Source: Kitasatospora sp. MAA19
GTDB lineage: Bacteria; Actinomycetota; Actinomycetes; Streptomycetales; Streptomycetaceae
Direction of reading: 5' to 3'
Length of the DNA: 64,000 nucleotides
Assembly (NCBI RefSeq): GCF_029894125.1
Contig: NZ_JARXYZ010000014.1
Span: 162,285 to 226,284, forward strand
The first letter of the stretch is position 1, and each line of letters starts with the position of its first letter. The notes under the pieces are model-generated. The model had not been told where the DNA came from. It was given only the letters and a program-made list of their open reading frames with translations, and ran no database searches. Shown here in pieces: positions 24,673-32,874 of the stretch. A program made the translations under genes and the position numbers.

Positions 24673-26384
24673 CGGGCGATACCGTTCGCCAGCAGGTAGT
24701 TGGGGCCGCTGGTGTAGTGCTTGTTGATGTCGGCGGCGCCCGAGCGCTGCTTGCTGAGCAGGGTACCGGCGCTGACCATGGCCTTCACCGGCAGGCGTTC
24801 GGCCTCCAGGAGGTTCGCCCGCAGCGGTTCGCCGGCCGGACCGATCCGGTCCACGGCCTCGGCCAGGCGCTTGCGCAACAGGCCGAGCACCTCGTCGAGT
24901 TCGGCGCGGCCGTGGTCGGCGAGGCCGAAGGCGAGGGAAGCGGTGCACAGGTGGCCGGTGATGGTGGTGAACAGGTCGGTGAGCGCCCGGTCGTCGTCGC
25001 CGAAGATCCGAGGGTCGTCGAAGTCCGCGCGGTCCAGGGCGAGTTCGCCGAGGCCGGCGGTCATCCGGGCGGTGTGCACGCGCGGGCCGTCGTCGTCCTT
25101 GTAGAGCAGGCGCAGCCCGTTGGCGTCGAGCACCAGCGAGGTGTTCTGCTGGTGCGATTCCAGCGCGATCCCGTACCCGAACAGCGTGGCCTGCCAGTCC
25201 AGCAACAGCTCCAGCAGTGCGTCGTAGAAGGCGAGTTGGTCGCCGTCGTGGAATCGGTCGGCGAGGTGGTCGAGCAGCAGGCGGCCGCCGGGCGCGGGGG
25301 CCAGCAGGGCGGCCAGCGGGGCGGTGACGGCCCGCTCCAGCCCGGTCGGGTAGCGGCGCAGCAGGACGGCCAGCAGCTCGTGCCCGGCGTGCGCCCAGGT
25401 CTGCTCGTCGGCGTGCAGGACGCGGTCGGCGAAGCGCGGCTCCCGGGCCAGCACGGCCTCGATCAGGCGCTGGCCGGCGGCGCCGTCGAGCAGTGTGCCG
25501 GGCTTGATGGTGCGGCGGTTGAGCCGGCCCAGGGTGGCGGTGGCGAGCGGGAGTTTGAGGTGGCAGGCGGGGTCGTCGGCGACGGCGACGGTGCGCATGG
25601 AGAGCGTCGGCACGACGGTCAGGTACGGCCGTTCGGCGAGCACCGCGCGGCCGGCCAGGCCGGCCGCCTCCAGCGCCTCGTCGAGTGGGGCGCCGACGGT
25701 GAGCGGGTGGACGGGCAGGGTGGTCCAGCCCTCGCCGGGGCAGGCGGCCTCAAGGCCGAGCCAGGCCGGGGTGGGCCACCAGCTCGGGAGCGGGCGCTCG
25801 CCGTGGGTGGTGAGGGCGCCGGCCGGTACGGCCAGCCAGCGCAGTTCGAAAGCGGGGTGGAACTCGGGGGCGTAGGCGCGCAGTTGCGGCTCGGTGAGGC
25901 CGGACCGGCCGCGTGCGGTCGGGTAGACCGGGTGGTCGAGGTAGGCGGCCAGGGTGTCGTGGCCGAGGGCGGCGGCGAGGCCGGTCCAGTCGGCCGGGTC
26001 CTCGCCGTACAGGTCGGTGAGCCGGGCGTGCACCTCGGGCCGCACGCGCTCGTGCAGCTCCATGGTGTCGAGGGTCTGGCGGCACTCCTCGGCGAACGCG
26101 GCCCAGCCGGGCCGGTCCTCGGCCTCGGCCAGGTCGGTCAGGGCCGTCACGATGGCGTCCAGGCCGGTGAGCCGGCGCCCGGCCAGCTCCAGCAGGGGCA
26201 GCCGGGCGGCGTACTCGCACTGGAAGCCCTCGACGGCGACGGGCAGGGCGAGTTCGGCGTCCGCGACGGTGAACCAGGGGCCGTCGGCGCGGTCCTTCAC
26301 GGCGCCGCGGGTGCGCAGGCCGAGGACGTCCTCGCGCAGCAGGGCGGAGAGCACCCGCAGGGTGAGCTGCTCGTCGGCGGTCAC
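24669..26384 (-). CDS. NIS siderophore synthetase, IucA/IucC family (PvsB-like position)
   Basis: A 571-residue second NIS synthetase, divergent from the first. Motifs are APEFHPAFELRWLAV, the nucleotide-binding SMRTVAVADDPACHLKLPL, LNRRTIKPGTLLDG, ALESHQQNTSLVL and LYKDDDGPRVH. It starts at a GTG that overlaps the ATP-grasp stop (GTGA, 26381-26384). Two NIS enzymes plus an ATP-grasp ligase imply three amide or ester bonds formed around a citrate-like core. Which substrate each enzyme uses is not visible from sequence. Confidence 0.9.
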   Translation of the reverse strand: MTADEQLTLRVLSALLREDVLGLRTRGAVKDRADGPWFTVADAELALPVAVEGFQCEYAARLPLLELAGRRLTGLDAIVTALTDLAEAEDRPGWAAFAEECRQTLDTMELHERVRPEVHARLTDLYGEDPADWTGLAAALGHDTLAAYLDHPVYPTARGRSGLTEPQLRAYAPEFHPAFELRWLAVPAGALTTHGERPLPSWWPTPAWLGLEAACPGEGWTTLPVHPLTVGAPLDEALEAAGLAGRAVLAERPYLTVVPTLSMRTVAVADDPACHLKLPLATATLGRLNRRTIKPGTLLDGAAGQRLIEAVLAREPRFADRVLHADEQTWAHAGHELLAVLLRRYPTGLERAVTAPLAALLAPAPGGRLLLDHLADRFHDGDQLAFYDALLELLLDWQATLFGYGIALESHQQNTSLVLDANGLRLLYKDDDGPRVHTARMTAGLGELALDRADFDDPRIFGDDDRALTDLFTTITGHLCTASLAFGLADHGRAELDEVLGLLRKRLAEAVDRIGPAGEPLRANLLEAERLPVKAMVSAGTLLSKQRSGAADINKHYTSGPNYLLANGIAR

Positions 26385-27589
26385 GGGGTGATCTCCCAGC
26401 GGTTGGCGGCGCGGAACCGGGCGACGGCGGCGTCCACGGCGCCCTGGTCGGTGCCGGTGGCCCACATCACGCCCAGGTAGTCCCGGTTGGTGCGGTAGTG
26501 CTCGTGCCGTTCGCCGAGCGGGCGCAGCGGCCGGTAGACGAGCCGGACGCCGTCGCGCTCCTCGTCGTGCGGACCGGGGGCGGCGGTGAGGACGCCGGCC
26601 CGGTCGGCGCAGATCACCTCGTTGCGGGCCCGGCGGGGCGTCGCGGCGCACTGCGTGCCGAGGTCGGCGGGAAGTTCGCGGCCGAGATGGGCCGCGAGGA
26701 TGTGCTCGAAGAGCGGGATGCCGAGTATCTCGGCGAGCATCAGGTCGCACTGGTCGCCGATGGCGCGGTAGTTGACCTCGATGATCCGGGCGCGGCCGTT
26801 CGGCTGGACGACGAACTCGGTGTGGCAGGCGCCGAGTCCGACGCCGAGCGCGTCGAGCTGGGCGAGCACCTGCTCGACCACCGCGGCGGGGCGCGCGGGG
26901 ACGAACTCCAGCACCTCCTCGATGAAGTCCGGTGGCGGGGAGAGGCGGGTGCGGAAGCCGCCGAGGACGTGCCGGCGGCGGCCGTCGCCGAGCGTCTCCA
27001 GGGTGCACAGTTGGCCGGCCAGGAACTCCTCGACGACGAGCGTGGCGCCGGCCCGGCGGTGCTGGATCTCCCGGCAGCGGGCGGCGAGTTCGGCGGCGTC
27101 GGCGACCAGCGTGACGTCCTCGCTGGCGACCCCCTCGCGAGGCTTGACCACGCACGGGAAGGGCGGGTCCAGCTCGGCCGGGTCCTGCCCGGGGGCCAAC
27201 TCGGCGGACCAGACGGCGTCCTGGCCGGTCAGGGCGAGGTGGCGGCGCAGCTGGCCCTTGTCCTTGGCCCGCAGCGCGGCCTTCCAGTCCTTGGCCGGGA
27301 GGCCGAAGTACTCGGCGGCCAGGGCGGTCTGGGTCTGCAGGTGGTCGCTGTTGCTGAACACCGCGGCGGGCGCGTGGTGCCGGGAGATCAGGCTGATCAC
27401 CGCGCGGAAGTCCCGGACGTCGCACTCCAGCACCTCGGGTGCGGTGGACGGGAGGTCGGCGTAGGCCTTCCGGTGGGGCTCGGCGTGGTCGGTCAGGACG
27501 GTGACGTCCAGCCCGAGTCTGGCGGCGGCGGGTAGGAAACCGGAGGTGACCGAGTCGGTGGGGTTGAGGGCGAGCAGGTAGAGCCGCAT
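26381..27589 (-). CDS. ATP-grasp ligase of the siderophore operon (PvsA-like)
   Basis: A 402-residue ATP-grasp protein. An N-terminal Rossmann-like part (MRLYLLALNPTDSVTSGFLP) precedes the ATP-binding loop (PFPCVVKPREGVASEDV), the central EEFLAGQLCTLETLGDG strand pair and the metal site (TEFVVQPNGRARIIEVNYRA). PvsA, the homologue at the same place in the vibrioferrin operon, is thought to join an amino acid such as alanine. The ATG has AAGGA about 11 nt upstream. It is the first gene of the coupled operon; its 223-nt upstream region has no iron box but contains a 46-bp perfect palindrome. Confidence 0.88.
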   Translation of the reverse strand: MRLYLLALNPTDSVTSGFLPAAARLGLDVTVLTDHAEPHRKAYADLPSTAPEVLECDVRDFRAVISLISRHHAPAAVFSNSDHLQTQTALAAEYFGLPAKDWKAALRAKDKGQLRRHLALTGQDAVWSAELAPGQDPAELDPPFPCVVKPREGVASEDVTLVADAAELAARCREIQHRRAGATLVVEEFLAGQLCTLETLGDGRRRHVLGGFRTRLSPPPDFIEEVLEFVPARPAAVVEQVLAQLDALGVGLGACHTEFVVQPNGRARIIEVNYRAIGDQCDLMLAEILGIPLFEHILAAHLGRELPADLGTQCAATPRRARNEVICADRAGVLTAAPGPHDEERDGVRLVYRPLRPLGERHEHYRTNRDYLGVMWATGTDQGAVDAAVARFRAANRWEITP

Positions 27590-27716
27590 GGGTTGGTGGT
27601 CCTTGAGGTGGTGGCGAGCGAGTGACGGCGGACGGGTCGCGGTGAAGGGGGATCGCGGCGAACGGACCGGGGCGAAGGGGTCGGTGCGAAAGGTCGGTGC
27701 GAACAGCGAACGGATC

Positions 27717-27762
27717 ACAGCTGACAGATAACAGATTTCGAAATCTGTTATCTGTCAGCTGT
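27717..27762. repeat. 46-bp perfect palindrome, repeat copy 2 (5' side of pvs-like operon)
   Basis: Bases 27717-27762 read identically on both strands, centred on TTTCGAAA at 27739/27740; an outer CAGCGAAC (27704-27711) / GTTCGCTG (27761-27768) pair extends it. It lies 50 nt beyond the binding-protein stop and 127 nt before the ATP-grasp start. Possible roles are a terminator between importer and biosynthesis genes, an operator, or a recombination relic. Confidence 0.95.
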
Positions 27763-27812
27763 TCGCTGACATCTGTTCGCCGTCGCACCCGCCCGCCGTC
27801 AGCTGTCAGCGG

Positions 27813-28814
27813 CTACTTGGGCGCGTCCACGCCCGCGGCCTTGGCGATGTCACCGAGCATGGCGTCGGCGGCCTGGACACCGATGCCGGACATCCAGGTC
27901 TCGTCCGGGACGGTGAAGACCTTGCCGTTCTTGACCGCGTTCAGGCTCTGCCAGACCGGGGTCTGCTGGACCTCGCTCTCCTTGGTCTTGGACGGGTCGT
28001 CGGCGGTGGTGACGAACACCAGGTCGGCGTCGGCCTGGTTCACCTGCTCGGCACTCACCTCGATGATGTTCTTGTCGACGTCCTGGGCGGCCGGGCGGGC
28101 CAGGCCGACGTCCTTGAGCACCACACCGCTGTAGGAGGCCTTGGCGTAGAGGCGGGTCGGTCCGGCCACGAAGCGGACCACCGAGGCGGTCGGCATGGTG
28201 CCGCCGTTCTTCGCCTTGATCTCCTCGCCGAGCTTGGCGGCCCGCGCCTGGTAGTCGGCGAGCGCCTTCTTCGCCTCGTCCTCCTTGCCGAGCGCCTGCG
28301 CGTAGAGGGCGAGGTTCTCCTTCCACGGGAACCCGGTGGTCTCGGCGAGCACGGTCGGCGCGATCGCGTTCAGCTGGTCGTAGACCTTGGCGTGGCGGAC
28401 CTTGGAGGAGAGGATCAGGTCCGGCTTGAGGGAGGCGATCAGCTCCAGGTTCGGCTCGTTCATCGGGCCGACGTCCTTGGTGTCCTTGATCTTGTCCTTG
28501 AGGTAGTTCGGGAACCCGCCCTCGGTCTTCATGTGCGGCGACACCGCGCCGACCGGCGTGATGCCGAGCAACGTGACGTCGTCGAGCTCGCCGCTGTCCA
28601 GCACCACGACGCGCTTGGGCTGGGCCTTGATCTGGGCCGTCCCGGCGGCGTGGGTGACGCTGCGTGGGAAGACGGCGGAGGCGCCGGTGCTCGCGGAGGC
28701 GCCGGACTGGGCGGCGTCCCCGCCCTGCTTGCTGCCCCCGTCGCTGCCGCAGGCGGCGAGCAGCGTGGTGGAGAGGGCGACGGCGAGGACGGCGACGGGG
28801 AGTCGGCGGTTCAT
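27813..28814 (-). CDS. Siderophore-binding lipoprotein (FecB/FhuD-like)
   Basis: A 333-residue class III periplasmic-type binding protein, with lipobox LLAAC placing the acylated Cys at residue 22. The two-lobe pattern is visible (RVVVLDSGELDDVTLLGITP; NLELIASLKPDLILSS; SVVRFVAGPTRLYAK; PDETWMSGIGVQ). It would capture the ferric siderophore outside the membrane for the permease pair encoded upstream. It is the last of the four importer genes, 71 nt after the ATPase gene. Confidence 0.92.
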   Translation of the reverse strand: MNRRLPVAVLAVALSTTLLAACGSDGGSKQGGDAAQSGASASTGASAVFPRSVTHAAGTAQIKAQPKRVVVLDSGELDDVTLLGITPVGAVSPHMKTEGGFPNYLKDKIKDTKDVGPMNEPNLELIASLKPDLILSSKVRHAKVYDQLNAIAPTVLAETTGFPWKENLALYAQALGKEDEAKKALADYQARAAKLGEEIKAKNGGTMPTASVVRFVAGPTRLYAKASYSGVVLKDVGLARPAAQDVDKNIIEVSAEQVNQADADLVFVTTADDPSKTKESEVQQTPVWQSLNAVKNGKVFTVPDETWMSGIGVQAADAMLGDIAKAAGVDAPK

Positions 28815-28885
28815 GGGGTTCCTTGGATCGGGACGAACGGGTCGTCGGGGGATTCGAGGGAGGGGGATTCGGGGGAGGGGGTTGG

Positions 28886-29728
28886 TCAGCGGCCGGTGGC
28901 ACGCGACCGGGTCCGCGACCGGGGGACGACCAGCGGCGTGCCGGTCTCCGGGTCGGGCACCACCCGGCACGGCACCTGGAACACGGCCTCGACCAACTCG
29001 GCGGTGAGGACCTCCGTGGGCGGCCCGGCGGCGGCGAGCCGCCCGTCCTTGAGCACCACCAGGTGGTCGGCGTACCGGGCTGCCTGCCCGAGGTCGTGCA
29101 GCACCATGACGACGGTGCGCCCGGCCTCGGCGTGCAGATCGGCGACCAGGTCGAGGACGTCGAGCTGGTGGCGCAGGTCGAGGAAGGTGGTCGGCTCGTC
29201 GAGCAGCAGCAGTTCGGTGTCCTGGGCGAGCGCGAGCGCGATCCAGGCCCGCTGGCGCTGCCCGCCGGAGAGCCGGTCGACCTGCTGGTCGCGCAGTTCG
29301 GCGGTGCCGGTCCGGGCGAGTGCCTCCTCGACGGCCGCCTGGTCGGTCTTGGACCACGGGCTGAGCATCCGTTGGTGCGGGTACCGGCCGAGCCGTACCA
29401 GCGCCTCGACGGTGATCGCCTCGGGGGTGACCGGCTGTTGCGGCAGCAGGCCCATCCGCTTGGCGAGCGCCCGGGCGGGCATCCGGTGGACGTCGGAGCC
29501 GTCCAGGGTGACGGTGCCGGCGGCCGGGTCGAGCAGTCGGACCAGTCCGCGCAGCAGCGTCGACTTGCCGCAGGCGTTGGGCCCGACGATGGCGGTGACG
29601 GCGCCGCCGGGCAGTTCGAGGTCGAGCCCGTCGACGATCGTCCGGTCGCCGTAGCGCAGGTCGAGGCCGTGGGCGGCGAGCCGGTTGGCGGTGGTGACGG
29701 ACTCGACGGTCGTCGTCGTGGACGTCAT
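28886..29728 (-). CDS. Ferric siderophore ABC transporter ATPase (FecE/FhuC-like)
   Basis: A 280-residue ATPase with Walker A GPNACGKST, Q loop LLPQQP, signature LSGGQRQRAWIA, Walker B LLLLDEPTTFLDL and switch His (VLHDLGQAARYADH). FecE-type features such as PTTFLD identify it as a siderophore/B12 importer subunit. Its ATG shares one base with the stop of the preceding permease gene (TGATG). The C-terminal 20 residues are Arg/Thr-rich. Confidence 0.93.
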   Translation of the reverse strand: MTSTTTTVESVTTANRLAAHGLDLRYGDRTIVDGLDLELPGGAVTAIVGPNACGKSTLLRGLVRLLDPAAGTVTLDGSDVHRMPARALAKRMGLLPQQPVTPEAITVEALVRLGRYPHQRMLSPWSKTDQAAVEEALARTGTAELRDQQVDRLSGGQRQRAWIALALAQDTELLLLDEPTTFLDLRHQLDVLDLVADLHAEAGRTVVMVLHDLGQAARYADHLVVLKDGRLAAAGPPTEVLTAELVEAVFQVPCRVVPDPETGTPLVVPRSRTRSRATGR

Positions 29729-30762
29729 CAGGTGCTCCTCTGAGGAGGCCGGCCCTGGCGGATCATCAGCGCCAGGAGCCAGGGCGCGCCGAGCGTGGCG
29801 GTGACGGCACCGACCGGCAGGCCGTGGACGGGGATCACATGGAGTACGAGGAGGTCGGCGGACAGCAGCAGGACGGCGCCGGTGAGCGCGGTGAGTCCGA
29901 GCGTGCCGAGGGTGGGCGGTCCGGCGAGCAGCCGGACCAGGTGCGGCACGGCGAGCGCGACGAACGCGACCGGGCCGGTGAGGGCGGCGGCCAGCGAGGC
30001 GAGGGTGATGCCGAGCAGCAGCAGCCGCAGCCGGTCCCGGCCGGGGTTGAGGCCGAGGCCGCCGGCCGAGTCGTCGCCGAGGTCGAGGACCGCGACCCGC
30101 CGCTGGCAGAGCAGCACGGCGAGGGCGGTCAGCGCGATGGCGGTGCCGCCGATCCACACCTCGGTCCAGTTGCGGCCGTACAACGAGCCGGTGGTCCACT
30201 GCATCGCGGAGGCGGCCAGCTCGGCCGGGAACCGTACGATCATCAGGTTCACGGCGGCGGCGAGGCCCTGCTGTACCGCCAGACCGACCAGCACCAGCCG
30301 GGTGACGGCCATCTTCGAGCGCCAGGCGAGGCCGCCGAGCAGCAGCGCCGCCAGCAGTCCGCCGCCGAGCGCGGCCAGCGGGATCAGCTGCTGGGAGGCG
30401 CCGGTGGCGAGCATCAGCACCGCGCCGAAGGACGCGCCGCCGGTGACGCCGATGGTGTCGGGGGAGGCCAGCGGGTTGCGGAAGAGCCGCTGGAGCATCG
30501 AGCCGGCCATCGCCAGCGCGGCCCCGGCGATCAGCGCCGACACCACCCGGGGCGCCCGGAACTGCTGCACCACCAGGACGTTTCCGGGATCGCCCTGTCC
30601 GACGAGGGCACGCAGCGCGTCCCACCCGGACAGGCTCACCTGCCCGGTGCCGAGCGCGACCGCGGTCAGGACCACCAGGAGGGCGGCGGCCAGTGCCGAC
30701 CACGCGGCGGTGCGGGCCCGGCGGCGGGTGAGGGTGCCGACGGGCACGGCGAGCGCGGTCAC
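29728..30762 (-). CDS. Ferric siderophore ABC transporter permease (FecD-like)
   Basis: A 344-residue permease of the FecCD/BtuC family, with about ten membrane helices. Family motifs are RAPRVVSALIAGAALAMAGS, RNPLASPDTIGVTGGASFGA and GPVAFVALAVPHLVRLLAG. It starts at a GTG overlapping the previous permease stop (GTGA). It forms the channel with the partner permease encoded just upstream. Confidence 0.93.
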   Translation of the reverse strand: MTALAVPVGTLTRRRARTAAWSALAAALLVVLTAVALGTGQVSLSGWDALRALVGQGDPGNVLVVQQFRAPRVVSALIAGAALAMAGSMLQRLFRNPLASPDTIGVTGGASFGAVLMLATGASQQLIPLAALGGGLLAALLLGGLAWRSKMAVTRLVLVGLAVQQGLAAAVNLMIVRFPAELAASAMQWTTGSLYGRNWTEVWIGGTAIALTALAVLLCQRRVAVLDLGDDSAGGLGLNPGRDRLRLLLLGITLASLAAALTGPVAFVALAVPHLVRLLAGPPTLGTLGLTALTGAVLLLSADLLVLHVIPVHGLPVGAVTATLGAPWLLALMIRQGRPPQRST

Positions 30763-31802
30763 CGGGCCACCTTCCGGGCCAGGACCGCGAGCAGCGGCGC
30801 GCCGAGGAAGGCGGTCACGATGCCGACCTCGATCTCGGAGGGGCGCACCACGAGCCGTCCGAGCACGTCGGCGGCGAGCAGCAGCAGCGGACCGGCGATC
30901 AGGCAGCCGGGCAGCAGCCAGCGGTGGTCGTTGCCGAACAGCGGGCGGACCAGGTGCGGCGCGGCCAGTCCGATGAACGCCACCGGCCCGGCGACGGCGA
31001 CCGCGCTGCCCGCGAGCAGGACCACGGCCAGCCCACCGGCCAGCCGGATCCGGGCCACCGGCACGCCGAGCGACTGGGCGGCCTCGTCGCCGAGGGCCAG
31101 CGCGTTGAGGGCGGGCGAGATCGCGAACGCGCCCAGCAGACCGAGCGCCAGGAACGGCAGCACGGGGGTGAGGGTGTCCAACTGCCGCCCGCCGATCGAG
31201 CCGGCCAGCCAGAACCGGGCCTCGTCCAGGGTGCGGTGACTGGCCAGCATGAGCGCGGAGGTCCACGAGGTGAGCACCACGGTGAGCACGGTGCCGCCGA
31301 GCGCGAGCCGGACCGGGTCGAGGTCGCCGCCGCGCCGGGACATCGCGTACGCGGCGACCGCGGCGACGGCCGCCCCGGCGAAGGCGAACCAGACGTACTG
31401 GACGGGCCGGCCGAGGTCCAGCGCGTAGATCGCGGCGACCACGGCGAGGCTCGCGCCGGCGTTGACACCGAGGGTGACCGGGGAGGCCAGCGGGTTGCGG
31501 GTGACGCCCTGGGCGACCGCCCCGGCGACGCCGAGCGCGGCCCCGACGGCCAGTCCGATCACCGTCCGCGGCACGCGAAGGCCCGTCACCACGTCGGCGT
31601 CGCCGCCGTGGGCGGCCCCGGTGAGCGCGTCGGCCACGGTGGACAGCGGGATGGATCGGGAGCCGAGCGCGAGGCTCAGCGCGGCACACAACACGAGCGC
31701 GCCCGCACCGGCGACCAGCAGCAGGGGCCGCCGGAGCGCCGAGGATCGAGGTGTCGCCGGGGCTGTTGTGGCCGGCGGGTCGGTTCTCAACACGGTCGAC
31801 AT
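30759..31802 (-). CDS. Ferric siderophore ABC transporter permease (FecC/FepD-like)
   Basis: A 347-residue FecCD-family permease with RVPRTVIGLAVGAALGVAGA, TRNPLASPVTLGVNAGAS and GPVAFIGLAAPHLVRPLFG. It is the first gene of the importer operon. The ATG is separated by a single base from an iron box and no ribosome site can be seen, so the mRNA may be leaderless. Transcription may run on into the pvs-like operon unless the 46-bp palindrome stops it. Confidence 0.92.
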   Translation of the reverse strand: MSTVLRTDPPATTAPATPRSSALRRPLLLVAGAGALVLCAALSLALGSRSIPLSTVADALTGAAHGGDADVVTGLRVPRTVIGLAVGAALGVAGAVAQGVTRNPLASPVTLGVNAGASLAVVAAIYALDLGRPVQYVWFAFAGAAVAAVAAYAMSRRGGDLDPVRLALGGTVLTVVLTSWTSALMLASHRTLDEARFWLAGSIGGRQLDTLTPVLPFLALGLLGAFAISPALNALALGDEAAQSLGVPVARIRLAGGLAVVLLAGSAVAVAGPVAFIGLAAPHLVRPLFGNDHRWLLPGCLIAGPLLLLAADVLGRLVVRPSEIEVGIVTAFLGAPLLAVLARKVAR

Positions 31803-31803
31803 C

Positions 31804-31822
31804 TTAGGTTAGGTTTCCCTAA
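31804..31822 (-). promoter_or_regulatory. Iron box of the siderophore importer operon
   Basis: Read on the plus strand, TTAGGTTAGGTTTCCCTAA matches TTAGGTTAGGCTAACCTAA at 16 of 19 positions. It ends one base before the start codon of the first permease gene, so the operator must cover the promoter and transcription start. Confidence 0.88.
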
Positions 31823-31905
31823 GTTCGTCAATGTCGAGCCGGTTGTCCCGAATGTCGGAACCTTGCCCCGGTTCGACCCCGGGTGACGCACCCCTTGGGG
31901 CATTG

Positions 31906-31924
31906 TAAGGTGAGCCTCACCTTA
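31906..31924 (+). promoter_or_regulatory. Iron box of the FhuF-like gene
   Basis: TAAGGTGAGCCTCACCTTA is a perfect inverted repeat with 9-bp arms around one central base and fits the iron-box consensus at 14 of 19 positions. It lies 33 nt before the start of the reductase gene and 83 nt from the divergent box. Confidence 0.85.
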
Positions 31925-31957
31925 TTCGATCATGCGGAGTCGATCTACGGAGCGCCG

Positions 31958-32758
31958 ATGATCCCCGGAACACCCCTGCCCGTCGCGCCGACGTCCACCC
32001 TGCCGGGCGACTACCGGCGCCTGCGGGCGCTCTGCCCGGTGCTGAAGCTGCGCCTGCTCGACGCCGCCGAACCCGACCCCCGTGCCGCCGACGGCTGGTA
32101 CTCAGGGGCCGAACTCGCCACCGACGAACGGGCGCTGGCCGCCGCCCTGGCCGGCGAGGAGGAGCGCATCGCCGCCGAACACGGTCGCGCCTCCCGCCCG
32201 CACGTCACCGCCTCCCGACTGCTGCACCACTACGTCTGGTCGGCCGGCCTGCTCATCGCCGGGCCCTGGCACCTCGCCCGGAAAGTCCCCGTCATCGACC
32301 CCGCCGACCTCTGGCTGCACGCCCCCACCGGGGACCTCGCGCTGCGCCCGCGCGGCCACGTCAGCCTCCCCGGCGACGACGAACTGCGCGCCGAACTGCG
32401 GGCCGCCGTCGTCACCCACGTCGAACCGGTGCTCGCCGCGTTCGCCGCCCCCAGCCGGCGCCGGGACCGCGCGCTCTGGGGCATGGTGACGGACGACCTC
32501 GCCTCCGCCGTCTGGTACCTCGGCCGGATGCTCGGCGAGGAGGACGCCGCGGTCGCCGCCGCCGAGGCGCTCCTGCCCGGCGGCACCCTCCCGTTGCCCG
32601 GGGCCGCCGACTTCCGCCGCCTGCACACCCCCGACGGGCGCGGCCACCACACCCGTACCCGGCTCGGCTGCTGCCTCTACTACGCCGTCAAGCCCGAGGC
32701 CGTCGCCTGTCTGACCTGCCCGCGCACCGGCGACGAGGAGCGGCTGCGCCGGTTCTGA
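31958..32758 (+). CDS. FhuF-like [2Fe-2S] ferric siderophore reductase
   Basis: A 266-residue protein ending in the FhuF cysteine pattern CC-x10-C-x2-C (LGCCLYYAVKPEAVACLTCP), which binds an unusual 2Fe-2S cluster. The rest matches the IucA/IucC-FhuF C-terminal type (SRLLHHYVWSAGLLIAGPWH). GGAG lies 5 nt before the ATG. Its likely role is to reduce Fe(III) in the imported siderophore, releasing iron in the cytoplasm. It is divergent from the importer genes and has its own iron box, so uptake and release are probably co-regulated. Confidence 0.9.
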   Translation: MIPGTPLPVAPTSTLPGDYRRLRALCPVLKLRLLDAAEPDPRAADGWYSGAELATDERALAAALAGEEERIAAEHGRASRPHVTASRLLHHYVWSAGLLIAGPWHLARKVPVIDPADLWLHAPTGDLALRPRGHVSLPGDDELRAELRAAVVTHVEPVLAAFAAPSRRRDRALWGMVTDDLASAVWYLGRMLGEEDAAVAAAEALLPGGTLPLPGAADFRRLHTPDGRGHHTRTRLGCCLYYAVKPEAVACLTCPRTGDEERLRRF

Positions 32759-32874
32759 GGCGGCGTCCGCTCGCGGATCGCACGGGACGGTCGGTTGTCG
32801 GTCAGCGGCAGAGCCACGACCACCGGGAACCGGTCGGCCGTATCAGTGTCAGTGGCCTCCGCTAGGGTCGCGCC

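Noticed and set aside
16159..32758. Hydroxamate siderophore (aerobactin, schizokinen or desferrioxamine type)
   Set aside because: No N-hydroxylating monooxygenase or N-acyltransferase gene exists in the island; the only FAD monooxygenase in the window (49186) is a Baeyer-Villiger type with a different operon context.
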